Shown here: piece after piece, positions 1 through 10,113 of the stretch | Layout: each line of letters begins with the position of its first letter | How positions within the stretch are numbered: the first letter of the stretch is position 1 | NCBI GenBank assembly: GCA_022316685.1 | Contig: JAKJHU010000082.1 | Location: forward strand, 1,736,001 to 1,800,000 | Direction: 5' to 3' | DNA from: Progne subis subis | Lineage: Eukaryota > Chordata > Aves > Passeriformes > Hirundinidae | Length of the DNA stretch: 64,000 nt | Position numbers and translations under genes: made by a program | The notes under the pieces: generated by a model | What the model saw: the letters and a program-made list of their open reading frames with translations, nothing else | Database searches by the model: none | What the model was told of the DNA's origin: nothing

Positions 1-219
1 CAACCTAAGTTGTTTTATGATGTCCTTTATGTGCCTCAGTCTTCATGCTTTTGTATCAACTCTAGGGGAAGAAAGGATGGATCTTTGAGAGTGCAAATCT
101 CTTGAATGTGCATGCAGATGTAGTTAGCAAGCTCTTTAGCAGTCACAGTCCTGCTGCCTCCTGGATAGATCCACATTCAAAGAATATCTCACTTAGCAGG
201 GGGCTCATGGGAAGTTAAT

Positions 220-1133
220 AATGTAATCAGCATTAAAGAATTCATCACCCATCTGAAGTGCAAGGCATGGAGCAATGGCCACAGTGCAACCCCTGGGCAT
301 GGCAGGCACTGCTTGCCTACTGCACCTGCACGTACCAAACTAAATCTCAGATGCTCAGCTGTTAAATTAAGTTTGGAGTGAAATTCTGTAAGGTGGCTTT
401 TGTGCTTTCCCACTGAAATTTTGCTGGTTCTGAGATTAGAGCTGGTGTGGGGAAGACCCAGAGAGAGGGGGTAGTGCACTGTGGGAAGTTAGTCACTCTT
501 TGTTCCTTCAAGAATCTGTTTACCAGCAGTAGCATCATGGCTGTTTGGCATTGATGCCAAAGATGCATCTTCCAGCACCCTACTGACAATCAGGCTGTTC
601 TGGGAAACACTGAAATCCTCCAGTTGTAGGTGCTTCGTAGATGTGTTACAGGACTTTTTATTCCTGTGTGTGAGTTCCATCCCTGTTCCTCCTGCCAGAG
701 GTCTGGTAACAGGAGTGAAGCAAGGAACAGTGACTGCAGCTGCCTTCTTAACTCTTGGCCTTCAGCCTCCTGGGTACAGCCAGACTTTCTAAGGAACAGC
801 CTGGAAAATTGAGGATGAGTGACATGAGGAGGTCTCTCCTTGCAGCGGCTGCTCCTCGCAGGGAAGCTGTGGCCCATGGGCTGGAAATGTGTCCAGCTGC
901 TCTGCTGCTCCAGGGTGTCCCACAGGTGTGCAAAAAATTGGGGGGAGGCAGGGAGAAGGAGAGCTGAGGGGCCAGGGGAGGATCAATAGATGGGAATATT
1001 GACTGAAGAGAGTGAGGAAAGGGACTTTGAGGAGGAGTGAAGGGCTTCTGGTTTCTGCCTGTGTAGGTTCCAGTGAGTTGCAGGGACATTCAATTTAGCG
1101 TTAATTAATTAATGTAATCAGCATTAAAGAATT
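220..1133 (+). repeat. Pair of exact 23-bp direct repeats (module A)
   Basis: The 23 bases at 220-242 recur exactly at 1111-1133 in the same orientation (the shared core includes GTAATCAGCATTAAAG). An exact 23-bp match in 64 kb is far beyond chance, so the copies share an origin. The flanks do not obviously align: the first copy runs into TCATCACCC, the second into TTTCTAG. I do not recognise the family. The span given covers both copies and the unrelated-looking DNA between them. Confidence 0.75.
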
Positions 1134-2489
1134 TTTCTAGTTGAAAACATTTTATTGCATTTTTTGCTCATTGAGTCCAGGCACAAGACAGGTTCTGTGG
1201 GGCTCAAGCAAAGGTGAAAATCCTACCAGGCAGTGACCTATGGGGTGGGGCAGAAGGTGCTTTGGAAACTACACCAAAAATCCAAATGCAAGAGCAGTGA
1301 GAACCAGGCAGGCAGCTAAGAAAATGGGAAAAACTTGAAGAAAATACACCTAGCAACAGGCCTGTTTGCAGATGCTGCCTTTAAGAGCTCATGTGCTTGG
1401 AAGAGTTCCTGCTCTGGAAGCAGACCAGGGCTGGTGCCTGATGGTCTCCAGCTGCCCTCCAGGCTGTGGCACTTGCTGATGCTGCCAGCTCTGGAGTCAT
1501 GATATCTAGTGCTTCTTGCTGTTCCCCTTCTGTCCCACTCCAGGTTTCCACCACCCCTAGATCTGCAGGTTTAATTCCAATGCAATCAAGTGGTTCTTCT
1601 GTTTTGCCGTGTTTTATACTTTCATTTCTATTCAAGAACTCTTGAGCAAATGCAAGCTATTTGACTTGACAAAGTTGGAAGTAGCTGCACTTGCTAGTAG
1701 TTACCTTAGTAGGTTATCTAAGCTGTGCTTGATAAAACTCGAGGTGTTTAACCTTTTAGCTCAAACAATCTTTCAGCCTTGATTGTTTCAACTGGAATAG
1801 AACATCTGCTCATAGCCGTAGTCGTGTTTCAGTGTATTTCAAAAGAGCAGTGAGAATGCAAAGTCTGCTGATCAAGTTAAACAGTGTCTCTGTTAATGTA
1901 CATTATGAATAAAGGGGTAGGGGAAAGGAAATTTTCATAACTTGTGTTTTCCAAACTGCACTTACAAGGTTTCATGCTGGATGTATGCATGTTGCACGTA
2001 GTTAGATGGGACAAATTCAGGCTCTGCTTTGGTACTTCGTGAGCTTTTTGCTTTCAAGGAACCTTTTAATGTGCTGCTTGTGTCATCTTTATATTAAAGC
2101 TGATAGTAGGATTATTTTAACAGAACAGAGGAAAGACTTAGATTGGAAAGTTCTTTCTGCCTAGTGAGAAAATGTGTGTGGGAGGGCCTGGCTCCAGCAT
2201 ACCTGAGGCAGGAAAAAAAGGCAGTAGACTCTGCTCCCTGGAGCTTACCTGGCTTTTACCCTAGGCCATAGAGCAGGTTTATTGAGTTATTTATTGAGTG
2301 CTGTGTTATGTCCCAGAGCGCTGGTGCACTGGCTTGTTGATTTTTGTGCTAATTCCTGACGCTACTTCAAGCGTGGTAACTACCATCTTTTACACGCTGA
2401 CAAAGAAAATAGAAGCTGTTTGACACTGCTCATGTTGAGTTGATGAGTTGAAGATACTTTGTTTTTTCTAGCTGAAAACATTTTATTGC
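1132..2489 (+). repeat. Pair of near-identical 27-bp direct repeats (module B)
   Basis: Bases 1132-1158 and 2463-2489 match at 26 of 27 positions (core GAAAACATTTTATTGC, preceded by TTTTTCTAG and one T/C difference). Module B overlaps the end of the second copy of module A by two bases, so the copy near 1.1 kb carries A and B joined, while A alone is at 0.2 kb and B alone at 2.5 kb. On the minus strand module B contains AATAAA, so it could be the tail of an old retroposed element. The family is not recognised. Confidence 0.72.
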
Positions 2490-5400
2490 TTTCAGTGGGC
2501 CTGAGCTGTGGTGTAAGGCTGTGTGCAGGGAGCTGTGCTCCTGCTAGGTGAGGATGGCCAGTGGATGAGCTTCTTGACAGCAGTCTTGCAGGTGGAGGTG
2601 GTGGTGGTTTTAGCACTGCTGGAGCACAAGGGCTGCATGAAAAAAGAACCTCACAAACTTGGGGCAGCTTACAGTGGCTGGATTCCCTTTCCTTGATGTG
2701 GCTGCGCTGGTGTGGGCTCTGCTTGTGCCCAAGTAGTTGCAGGGGAGCCCTGGTTGGAAATAGCTCCTTTTTCATTTGATTTGGCCTCCTCCCCTGAATT
2801 AGTTGGTGTTTAATTGCTGAATTTTCCTTAAGCTGAGGCAGCAGCTATACCAGACAGATGAATCTCAAGAAGGATGAAGTGTTGGCTCCTGTTCAGCTGG
2901 GCCAGACACAGTGCAAGGTACATTTGGCACTTTTCTCTGTGTTACTAAGGCATAATCAGTCTTGGAGTCTTTGAAGATATTTGTACAGCATTAAAATCAT
3001 GGGCTTTGGACTAAAGCTTTGTTTGGAAATACTGTTGAAATGTTACTCAAAATACAAAAGCAAAAACTGTCAGAAGACAGATTGCACTGAGCTCACCTCT
3101 GATCATGCTTGCTCAGGACTCTTCTGTACAGTGGAAATTAAAGGCTCAGCTTGTTTGAAAAAAATAAATCAGCCTGTTTTTGAAAAGATTGGTGTGGGCA
3201 GATCAGTTAGTGTTTGTTAAGTTTGGCTTTCTGATTTCAGAGTATGGCTTTTACAGTGTGTACAGCATTTTAAAGACAGCTGTTAAATTACATGGTCAGC
3301 TAACAAAATGAATACATATTCAGCTTGTGGAAGAAATTAATTTTATTTGCTAAACAGGCCTCTCTGCTTTTGGGAAATGATACTGATTCAGCTAGTTTTA
3401 ATGACCAAAGTCTTAGATTTTATTTGTACCAAAGCTCAAAATGAAATCCCAAACTTTTTGATTCAAAACAAAAAGTTCTCCAAGCAACACACAACAAAAT
3501 TCTCCCCAGCTGATTTCAGTAGAGCTGGCCAGATGGATGCCAGGTAAGGATGCATGGTTTTCTGTGCATTTAGCACCTAAAGGAATTCTTATCTGTGACA
3601 GGGAAGTGTCTGAAGGTGATGCCTTTGGCATGTATTTATTCCTTTGGGGTTGCACAGTAGTTTTCAGCAGGGATCACTGATGCGTTCCAAAACACACATG
3701 CTTTAGACTCAGGTACTTTTTTTCCTGCACTTCTGAATGTGACTGTTTTTCAGAGTGGAGCAAGATATTTTATTCTGTTTTTTATAATAACAGTCAGGGT
3801 TTAAAATCTCTAATTTTTCTCTCTTTAAAAAAGAAGCCAGGCCACGGTTTTAACCAGTACTCAAGGGAAAAGGACTTGAATGGAAAAAAAATGTACATAA
3901 TCAGCACAGTAATCCTTACATCTGATCTGAAGCAGAAAATTAATTTGTTTTAGGAAAGCTATAAAGCTTTTGGAATTGAAGCCCGGGCATGTCGAGCTGA
4001 AAGTGTTCTGCTCTGTCAGTAAGTTAATGCATAAGAAAATGAAATAGAGAGGTGCCTTGGATGCAGGTGCTTTGCATCTGTGGCATAGAGTCTATGGAAC
4101 ATCATGGAACACTTGGGAATAGAGAGCTGGGTTTGTTCACTTGTAGGAAGATTAAGATTAAGGGAGGCCATACTGCTGTCTTCAGCTACCTTTTGGAAGA
4201 AAATCGAGAAAGTGGAGTCACCTTCTTATAGGTACATGGCTGTATGCTGAAAAACCACACACGTGAGTTGGAACATGGGAAATTGTCTTTAGATAGAAAT
4301 TTTAGATTTACTTATTTTATATAAGTAGTGTAGCCATGAGTGTAGTCAAATACTGAAACAGGTTCTGAGAGGTTGTGGTATTGTTCATCTTTGTAGATGC
4401 TTGAAACGTGGCTGGATGAAGCTCTTATGTAGTTAGAACTGCTTTAAGGGCAAGGTTGAGGTAGAGGCTTCTCCCAGATTGCTATTTAGGAAATGAGGCA
4501 GCTTGGGGAAAGCTGGTAAGCAAGTTCTAGAGGGAAAATAGCAGGGTGAAATCCTGAAATGATGCTGTTGGTAACTTCTGTCTTTCAGGAACGGTGCTTT
4601 CTCCCTGGTATACTGAATGGCTTTGTTCCTTAGAACAAGGGAGCAGTTTGCCCTTGAGGCTGTGTCCCGTGGCTGCTGGGCAGCACACTCTGAGCAGTGC
4701 GCTGTGTCTGGGGGGCTCAGCCCCTCGGCCACCCCTGTCACTGCTCCTCCCCTCTTCCCAATGGAGAGGGTATTCTTCATCAAGAAGAAAGAGATGAGAT
4801 AAACTAAAATTAGTATCAGAGTTATTAGAGACATTAAGATATTACTAATGAGTTCTAATTTAATCTTGGCACCCAGGCATGTATTGCAGTGAAACCTTTT
4901 ATTAGGTTTCTATAATTGTGTTAAAAGTGATACCCTGAGGCTAATAGTGGAGCAGATGAAATTGCCAGGCTGTGTGCATGACAGCACTGACCTGACAGTC
5001 CTGTGAGGAGAGCAGGGTGTGCTTTTTGCTGGGCTTTCAGTACTCTGTGTTTTACATCAGGCTCCTGAACTGTCAGCAGCTTAGTGCTGTTTCTATTTAA
5101 GAATGCCTTCTCCGTCATTTTGGCTCTGGACCAACAAATCCCAGTCTGAATGCTCCTGGAGCATTCATCAGGGGAGACAGGCTGGGTGGGGAATCCCAGA
5201 GTGTAGTTCCAGCTGAGATATCTGTATCCTCAGAGCTTTCTGGAGGAGAAGCAGGTTCCCATGTGCCTCGGTTCAGAGGGGAATGCCAGGGCAGCACGGA
5301 GCACCTGCGATTTCAAACCTTTCTTGATACAGGTCTGAGCTTTGCAAAACCCCATCAAACAAAACTGCATAGGGCTGCTGTAAGGAGAAATGCTCTGGGT

Positions 5401-5769
5401 ATCAGCATCTTGGCACTGCAGATGCCAAGCAACGTTTATGGCCCCTCTGCTCACACCCCTACTTGTGTAGGACTGAGTTGCTCCGCAGTCTGTATTACAA
5501 TTTCACTCGTGCTTTGGTGGTGCCAGCTCAGAGCAGTGCTCCCTCCTGACCCCCAGTTTCTTGTGACAGGACAAATGTGCTCAGGGGGTGAACTGGATCA
5601 GGACACCCATCCAAGTTAAAATCAGCCGGCCCAGGAAGGTAATTTCAACCTGGGACAGGTTCTCTGGCAGGCGGGCACAGAGGAGCGTGCCCAGCCCTCC
5701 CGCTGCTGCTCCTGGCAGGGCCTTCAGCAGGGTTTGCTGGGGGAGCTCAGGACGTCTGCACAACCTACC

Positions 5770-6360
5770 AATGCAATTAAACAGAAGCCGTTTATTGTTT
5801 ACATTAAACTCTATACATTTTAAAGCACCAGTTCATGCGATCATGCATTATTTGATCCATCTTGTCCGCGCGTTCAGCATGCACTTTTCGGGAAGTATGC
5901 TTGATTACAGTCTAGTGCTTTATGGCTTTCCTTTATCTAGTTCTTGCAGTCTTGTTATTCTGTTTCTCAGCTTCTTCTGTCTTATTTTAGAACAATTTAC
6001 GTCGTAGTAACTTTGACAAATTTTGAGGGTTCTGACAAGAATGACTAAAGACAATTTGGTTGGAGCACAGTGTGGCCTAAGCTGTTCACATATATTGCTA
6101 CGGTTTGGGGCTTCACACTGCACTGGGGAGTTGTTTCCCATTTTTGAGACTAGATTGATGTGTGAAACAAATCCACCTCCCAAACAGTATCCCGGTTCAG
6201 CTCAGTTGGTGACAACTTCGATCTTTGTTTGCAAATATATATATAAAAATGTAGTGAGTTGAAATATTTTATGTTGGTTTTGACCTTCTTGATGTAAATT
6301 AGCTGTACTTTCAAATAAGAGTTGCTATAAACTGGAAGTAACATTTTCGAGTCAAACGAG
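5770..6360. other. Unique-looking AT-rich stretch, candidate conserved non-coding sequence
   Basis: This stretch has high sequence complexity, no recognisable repeat, several homeobox-like and FOX-like AT words (TGTTTAC, TTATTG) and isolated CpGs such as those in CCGCGCG near 5868. It contains a short (AT)5 run at 6235-6244. It looks unlike its repeat-derived or simple-sequence neighbours. Conservation cannot be judged from one sequence, so this is only a candidate. Confidence 0.25.
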
Positions 6361-6399
6361 ATGTTTTAGCTAATTCAATGTTTTTATTTTTCTCTCTGG

Positions 6400-7060
6400 T
6401 GAGGGAGATTTTTTGAGGCTCCTCCCTGTGTGGGTTTGGTCTCAGTGAGTTGGTGACCTGGAGCTGGCTCTGAGCAGAGCCTGTTCCTTTGGGGGTGTCT
6501 ACTGATTTTTCCTCTTGTTTTTAACCACTGTCAGTTTTGTGGAGCCTTGCTGAGCATTAACCTATCAAGGCCAGGTGTGAGGGGTAGTGCAGGTGATGGT
6601 TCATTAATATTTCCATCCCAAGGCCTGGTCTGGGTTCCCTGCAGTGGCCTGGCTGAGAAATCCCCTGGAGGAATTGTGGCTCCTTGGAGCATCGGGGCTG
6701 TTTTTGTCCACGTGTGCCCTCCAGCCCTGTTGGTGCTGTGTGGGGAGGGATTGCCAGTGGTGTTTGCAGTGGCTGAAAGCAGAGACCCCCTTGGGCACAG
6801 AGAAGGGGCAGTGTGGGACACAGCAGCTCCGGTTAAAACGTCCCATACAGCCAGTCGTGGGTGGGAGTGGGCAGCTTGGCCTCCTGTGTGGCACTGGCCT
6901 TCCTGGGGAAGGCTGTGTCCTTCCAGAGGCCGAGGGATGGGATGGAGGTGGACACCTGTGGCCCCTTTCCCTCTGTTTCCCCTTGGAGGGGGAGGGCAGG
7001 AAGGCCCTGACACGCTGTCACACTTAATGCTGTGTGACTCTTTGGGCTCTGGTATTTGTG
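6400..7060. other. GC-rich, CpG-poor stretch with long chance frames
   Basis: A 204-codon open frame on + (6547-7161) and a 160-codon frame on - (6531-7013) overlap here. Both translations are rich in Gly, Pro, Trp, Ser and Cys, show no recognisable domain, and run against each other over the same DNA. That is typical of GC-rich sequence with few stop codons. CpGs are sparse, so it is not a CpG island. It begins about 1.4 kb before the glypican exon. No function is assigned. Confidence 0.45.
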
Positions 7061-7308
7061 TGTGCCCCTGGTTTTGGGTTTGCTTGCTTAAGTCTCTTGG
7101 TTTTTTTCCTCCCCTTCTAAAATCATGTGTTTGTGGAGCATCAGAAAATACTCACCTGTAGTCTGTACCAGCTCCTTTCTGGCACCTGCAAATCCTGTAG
7201 TGTAGAACGAACAGACCCTGACTGTGTCCATCACAACTTTGTGATGTAGATTTCCTTACCAAGGATACTAAACTTACTGAAACACGTAAAAAGAAAGATG
7301 GAATTATT

Positions 7309-7327
7309 AAAAAAAAAAAAAAAAAAA
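7309..7327 (+). repeat. Poly(A) run, 19 bases
   Basis: An uninterrupted run of 19 A. No poly(A) signal or recognisable retroposed gene precedes it, so it is listed as a homopolymer only. Confidence 0.9.
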
Positions 7328-7826
7328 TTCTACAAGAATGAAATTTTTAATCAACTTTCAATTTCCTCTGTAGTTGCAAGGTGAGAGTAATTGCAGTGCC
7401 GTTAAATTTTTTTGGTTTTTTGGTGAGCTCCCCTAGTGTAAGAGGTGAATAGGTGATTCCTTGAGGCACAGTGTGGGTGAGTATTGCATCCTAATTTGAG
7501 GTATGGTTATCATTTATATGTTGACGTTTTGATACCTTTAATGCAAGGTGTACAGGGGAAATATTGCCCCTTAGATGGTGCACCTTCATCAGGATGATTC
7601 TGTTGTGCCCCTGATTATGTTCAGGTAACTTTTGTGTCCAGTGTTCTTAACAGTGTAAAATAATTTATAGCTGATAATGTCATGTTACTCAAATGAAATA
7701 ATCACAACTTTGTGTCCTTCTGAGTGTCACATTGTCATTCCTTGTGGCTTTCGATTGTTTCAAAATTTAAAATGCTGTGTTTCTGACGTCAAGATTCGTT
7801 ACTTTTATGGTGTAAGTTTACGGGTT

Positions 7827-7860
7827 TTCTAATTTTTGTGTTTTTCTTTTTTGCTTTAAG
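7827..7860 (+). other. Splice acceptor region of glypican exon 2
   Basis: A branch-point-like TCTAAT at about 7828-7833 is followed by a T-rich tract broken mainly by a few G and C bases and ends in TTTAAG, with the AG at 7859-7860. This is a good vertebrate acceptor, and it places the first exon base at 7861, giving the phase expected for the glypican family. Confidence 0.85.
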
Positions 7861-8022
7861 AGTCAGATTTACAGATCTGTCAGCACAGGGCGCCAACATG
7901 TTGCACCAAAAAAATGGAAGAAAGCTACCAGGCAGCTGTTCGAAGGGAGAGGACTCAGAGCATCCAGGCACTGAACTTTGAGCTGAAGTACATGATTGCT
8001 GGTCACATCACAGCTTTTCAAG
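7861..8022 (+). CDS. Glypican internal exon (exon 2-like), GPC3/GPC5 subfamily, probably GPC5-like
   Basis: This 162-bp exon encodes 53 whole codons plus two leading bases and one trailing base. It is part of the N-terminal lobe of a glypican, a GPI-anchored heparan sulfate proteoglycan of the cell surface that modulates Hedgehog, Wnt, FGF and BMP signalling. The translation starts SDLQIC, contains PTCC-x3-KMEE-x-YQ (three conserved cysteines with the Cys of QIC), then FELKYMI, and ends TAFQ with the G of the next codon. These motifs match the GPC3/GPC5 branch rather than GPC1/2/4/6. Length and phase (1 to 1) equal those I remember for human GPC3 exon 2. It is too short to stand out as an open frame. 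CCT and AFQ favour GPC5; SDL and ELK favour GPC3. It has no stop or frameshift, so it looks functional. Exons 1 and 3 are outside the window. Confidence 0.92.
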
Positions 8023-8030
8023 GTAGGAAA
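8023..8030 (+). other. Splice donor of glypican exon 2
   Basis: The exon ends CAAG and is followed by GTAGGAAA, a sound GT donor. Reading through it gives a stop within five codons, which supports the boundary. Confidence 0.85.
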
Positions 8031-10099
8031 TGCTGAGTATTTTATAACAGTATCCTCTGCAATCCAAAGGAAAGCTCTTATCTTTATTTTTATTCCTCTT
8101 GCACTGGTTTGCTTCCCAGTTCTTTGTGGTTTTGAATAAAGGTGATGGCACTTAATCTTGACTGGTATGTTAAGCATCTTCCTAAATCTAATTAGAAATA
8201 GATTTAAGCTGAGACCTTGTTTCTGGGATTAGTGTGGATTTTTTAAGGCATTTTCAAGTGTCTTTTCAGTGCCTGCTGGTCATGCTTTTTGATATTGTGT
8301 TGCCAAACCATCTCCAGGTGTAGGACATTAAATGAAGATGTATGTGTTTGTTGGTGCTGAAAAATAAGCGCTCTAGCTTCCTTTGGTGTGTCAAATGAGA
8401 ACACAGCTCTTGCTTCATGACAAAATGCAAGAGTACCTTGCTCTAACAGGCACTATCATACCAGACTGTTCAGTTCCTTTGTACAGGTGGTTTTTGTAGT
8501 GTTACAGGAAATGGCTTGGGTAGAACTGCACTGTAGTGGTGAGTACTGCAGGCTTTTCTCTAGAAGGGCATTTAAACATAGGCTGTGAACTTTAAACTTA
8601 GGAGAGTTGAGTGATTAAATCAGTCAATGAGTGATGAATCCAGCTTACTGACCTCTGTGGGCCTAATTATATGCTTAATTTTAACTCTGCTAGGCTGTGT
8701 TCAGTGCTGAGCACCCTCATGGAATGGATTCTAAAATGAAGCCAGTAGTTATTAAAATACCAAGTGTTGAGGCCTGGATAGTTAAGCCTATTGTTAGAAG
8801 GCAGGTTTTATCAGCAGTGTCTTTTTTTGTCTGGTTTCTCCCATTTGAGTGAAAATACTATAAATAAAAGATGTGACTGACAGTTAATAAGAAACAGCAT
8901 ATTATCTAAAATTGACAATAAGTGATGGTGGAAGTCTGAAAGAGATATGAAAGGGCAAGAGAAAAAGAAAAACTGCTTTTGTTTTTTCTATCTTTCCTTT
9001 TTTTACCCATGAGTGAGAAATGGCATTTTGGTTTATTTTACAATTAATTTTTGAAAATGTTTTATATCCCCGTTCATTAAAAAAATTGGCTCGGAGGGCA
9101 CTTCAGAGGAGCAGCGTGGTGAAAGGGTGGCTGTTGGCATTGTTAAATGCTGGTAATTCATTCAAGCAATCTTTCAGTATTATGACTGAATAAAGGTAAG
9201 GTCAGAATAGATTAACCTCCCAGCCCCTTTAGGTCAAGCCAGAAGTTTTATTGTCCATTGCTGATGAAGGCTTTTGATGGAATGAAAGCGGTAGTTAGAC
9301 ATTTCACACAGTTTAAATTTACAGGCATTTTCTGGAAGTGGGTAAATAGGTTGTTTGTTGTAACTTGCTGTGGCTGGCCTTCTGTCTGCATTAGGTGGGA
9401 ACACTTGAAAAATGTAACTTTGCTGGCTTGTACTGGGAGCTGCTTTTGTTGTGTGGTTTAGTCCCAGGTGTCAGTGAAAAGCCTCTCTCTTTATCTTGTG
9501 CTGGATAAACATTCTGTTGCTAAGAGTGGTGCTGTGCAAGACATTTACTGAGGGAGAAGATCTCTGCATTGAATTGGCTCTGTCCTTTTTGTCTATTTTC
9601 ACTTGTTGCTGTTTTGAATGATAAAGTGAGTGTGCCAACAGCAACATTTTACAGTCTGAGGAAAGGAAATCCCGATTTTAGAGGCTTTCAGATGCTTTTT
9701 AGATTTCATGTTTCTTGCAGCATGAGAACTGGCTCAAACTTACTGAAAAATAGCACTTTATCTATTTGTATGGAGTGGTGTTTACTTGTACAATTATCAT
9801 GCACAATTTACTTTTATACATACAAATTTTTAGTACTGTTAGTTTAGTCAAAGCAAAGCAGTAGTTAGCCTTCCTGCCTGCTTCTGAGGAAGGGAAATCC
9901 TGGCTGCTTTTTATGCACTTTAAACAGACAATACTGTTAATATCACACCAATATTGATGAAATATTTTTCAAGATTCCCGCGGTTTAAGAAATGGATTTT
10001 CAGTAGTTCATCTCTGAGAACATAGTGGTGGGAGTTGAATTTCATTGGGAAAGGGACAACTTTTTTGGAAGGGGAGACAGCCAAAGAGAATGTTGGTTC

Positions 10100-10113
10100 T
10101 TTTTTTTTTTTTT
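10100..10113 (+). repeat. Poly(T) run, 14 bases
   Basis: An uninterrupted run of T, with nothing else notable around it. Confidence 0.85.

Larger units (their letters stand above)
1..7860 (+). other. Partial intron 1 of a glypican gene (non-coding)
   Basis: No exon with convincing splice sites and family resemblance is visible here on either strand. Exon 1 of a GPC3/GPC5-type glypican would encode a signal peptide and an early cysteine-containing segment and usually sits in a CpG island. Neither is seen, so exon 1 is inferred to lie upstream of the window. The region contains a set of short duplicated modules near 220, 1111, 1132 and 2463, a GC-rich stretch at about 6400-7060, and a 19-base A run at 7309-7327. 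Open frames in the GC-rich stretch look like chance frames in stop-poor sequence. Confidence 0.7.

Noticed and set aside
5588..6007. 139-codon + strand frame with a hydrophobic C-terminal part
   Set aside because: It has no family resemblance and crosses from GC-rich to AT-rich sequence with no change in coding character. The hydrophobic stretch comes from T-rich DNA.
6531..7161. Overlapping long frames on both strands (204 codons on +, 160 codons on -)
   Set aside because: Both lie in GC-rich stop-poor sequence, overlap each other, have low-complexity Gly/Pro/Ser/Trp-rich composition, and show no domain or splice support.
1..7860. Search for glypican exon 1
   Set aside because: No segment with a signal peptide, an early cysteine motif of the family and a phase-1 donor was found, and no CpG island is present.
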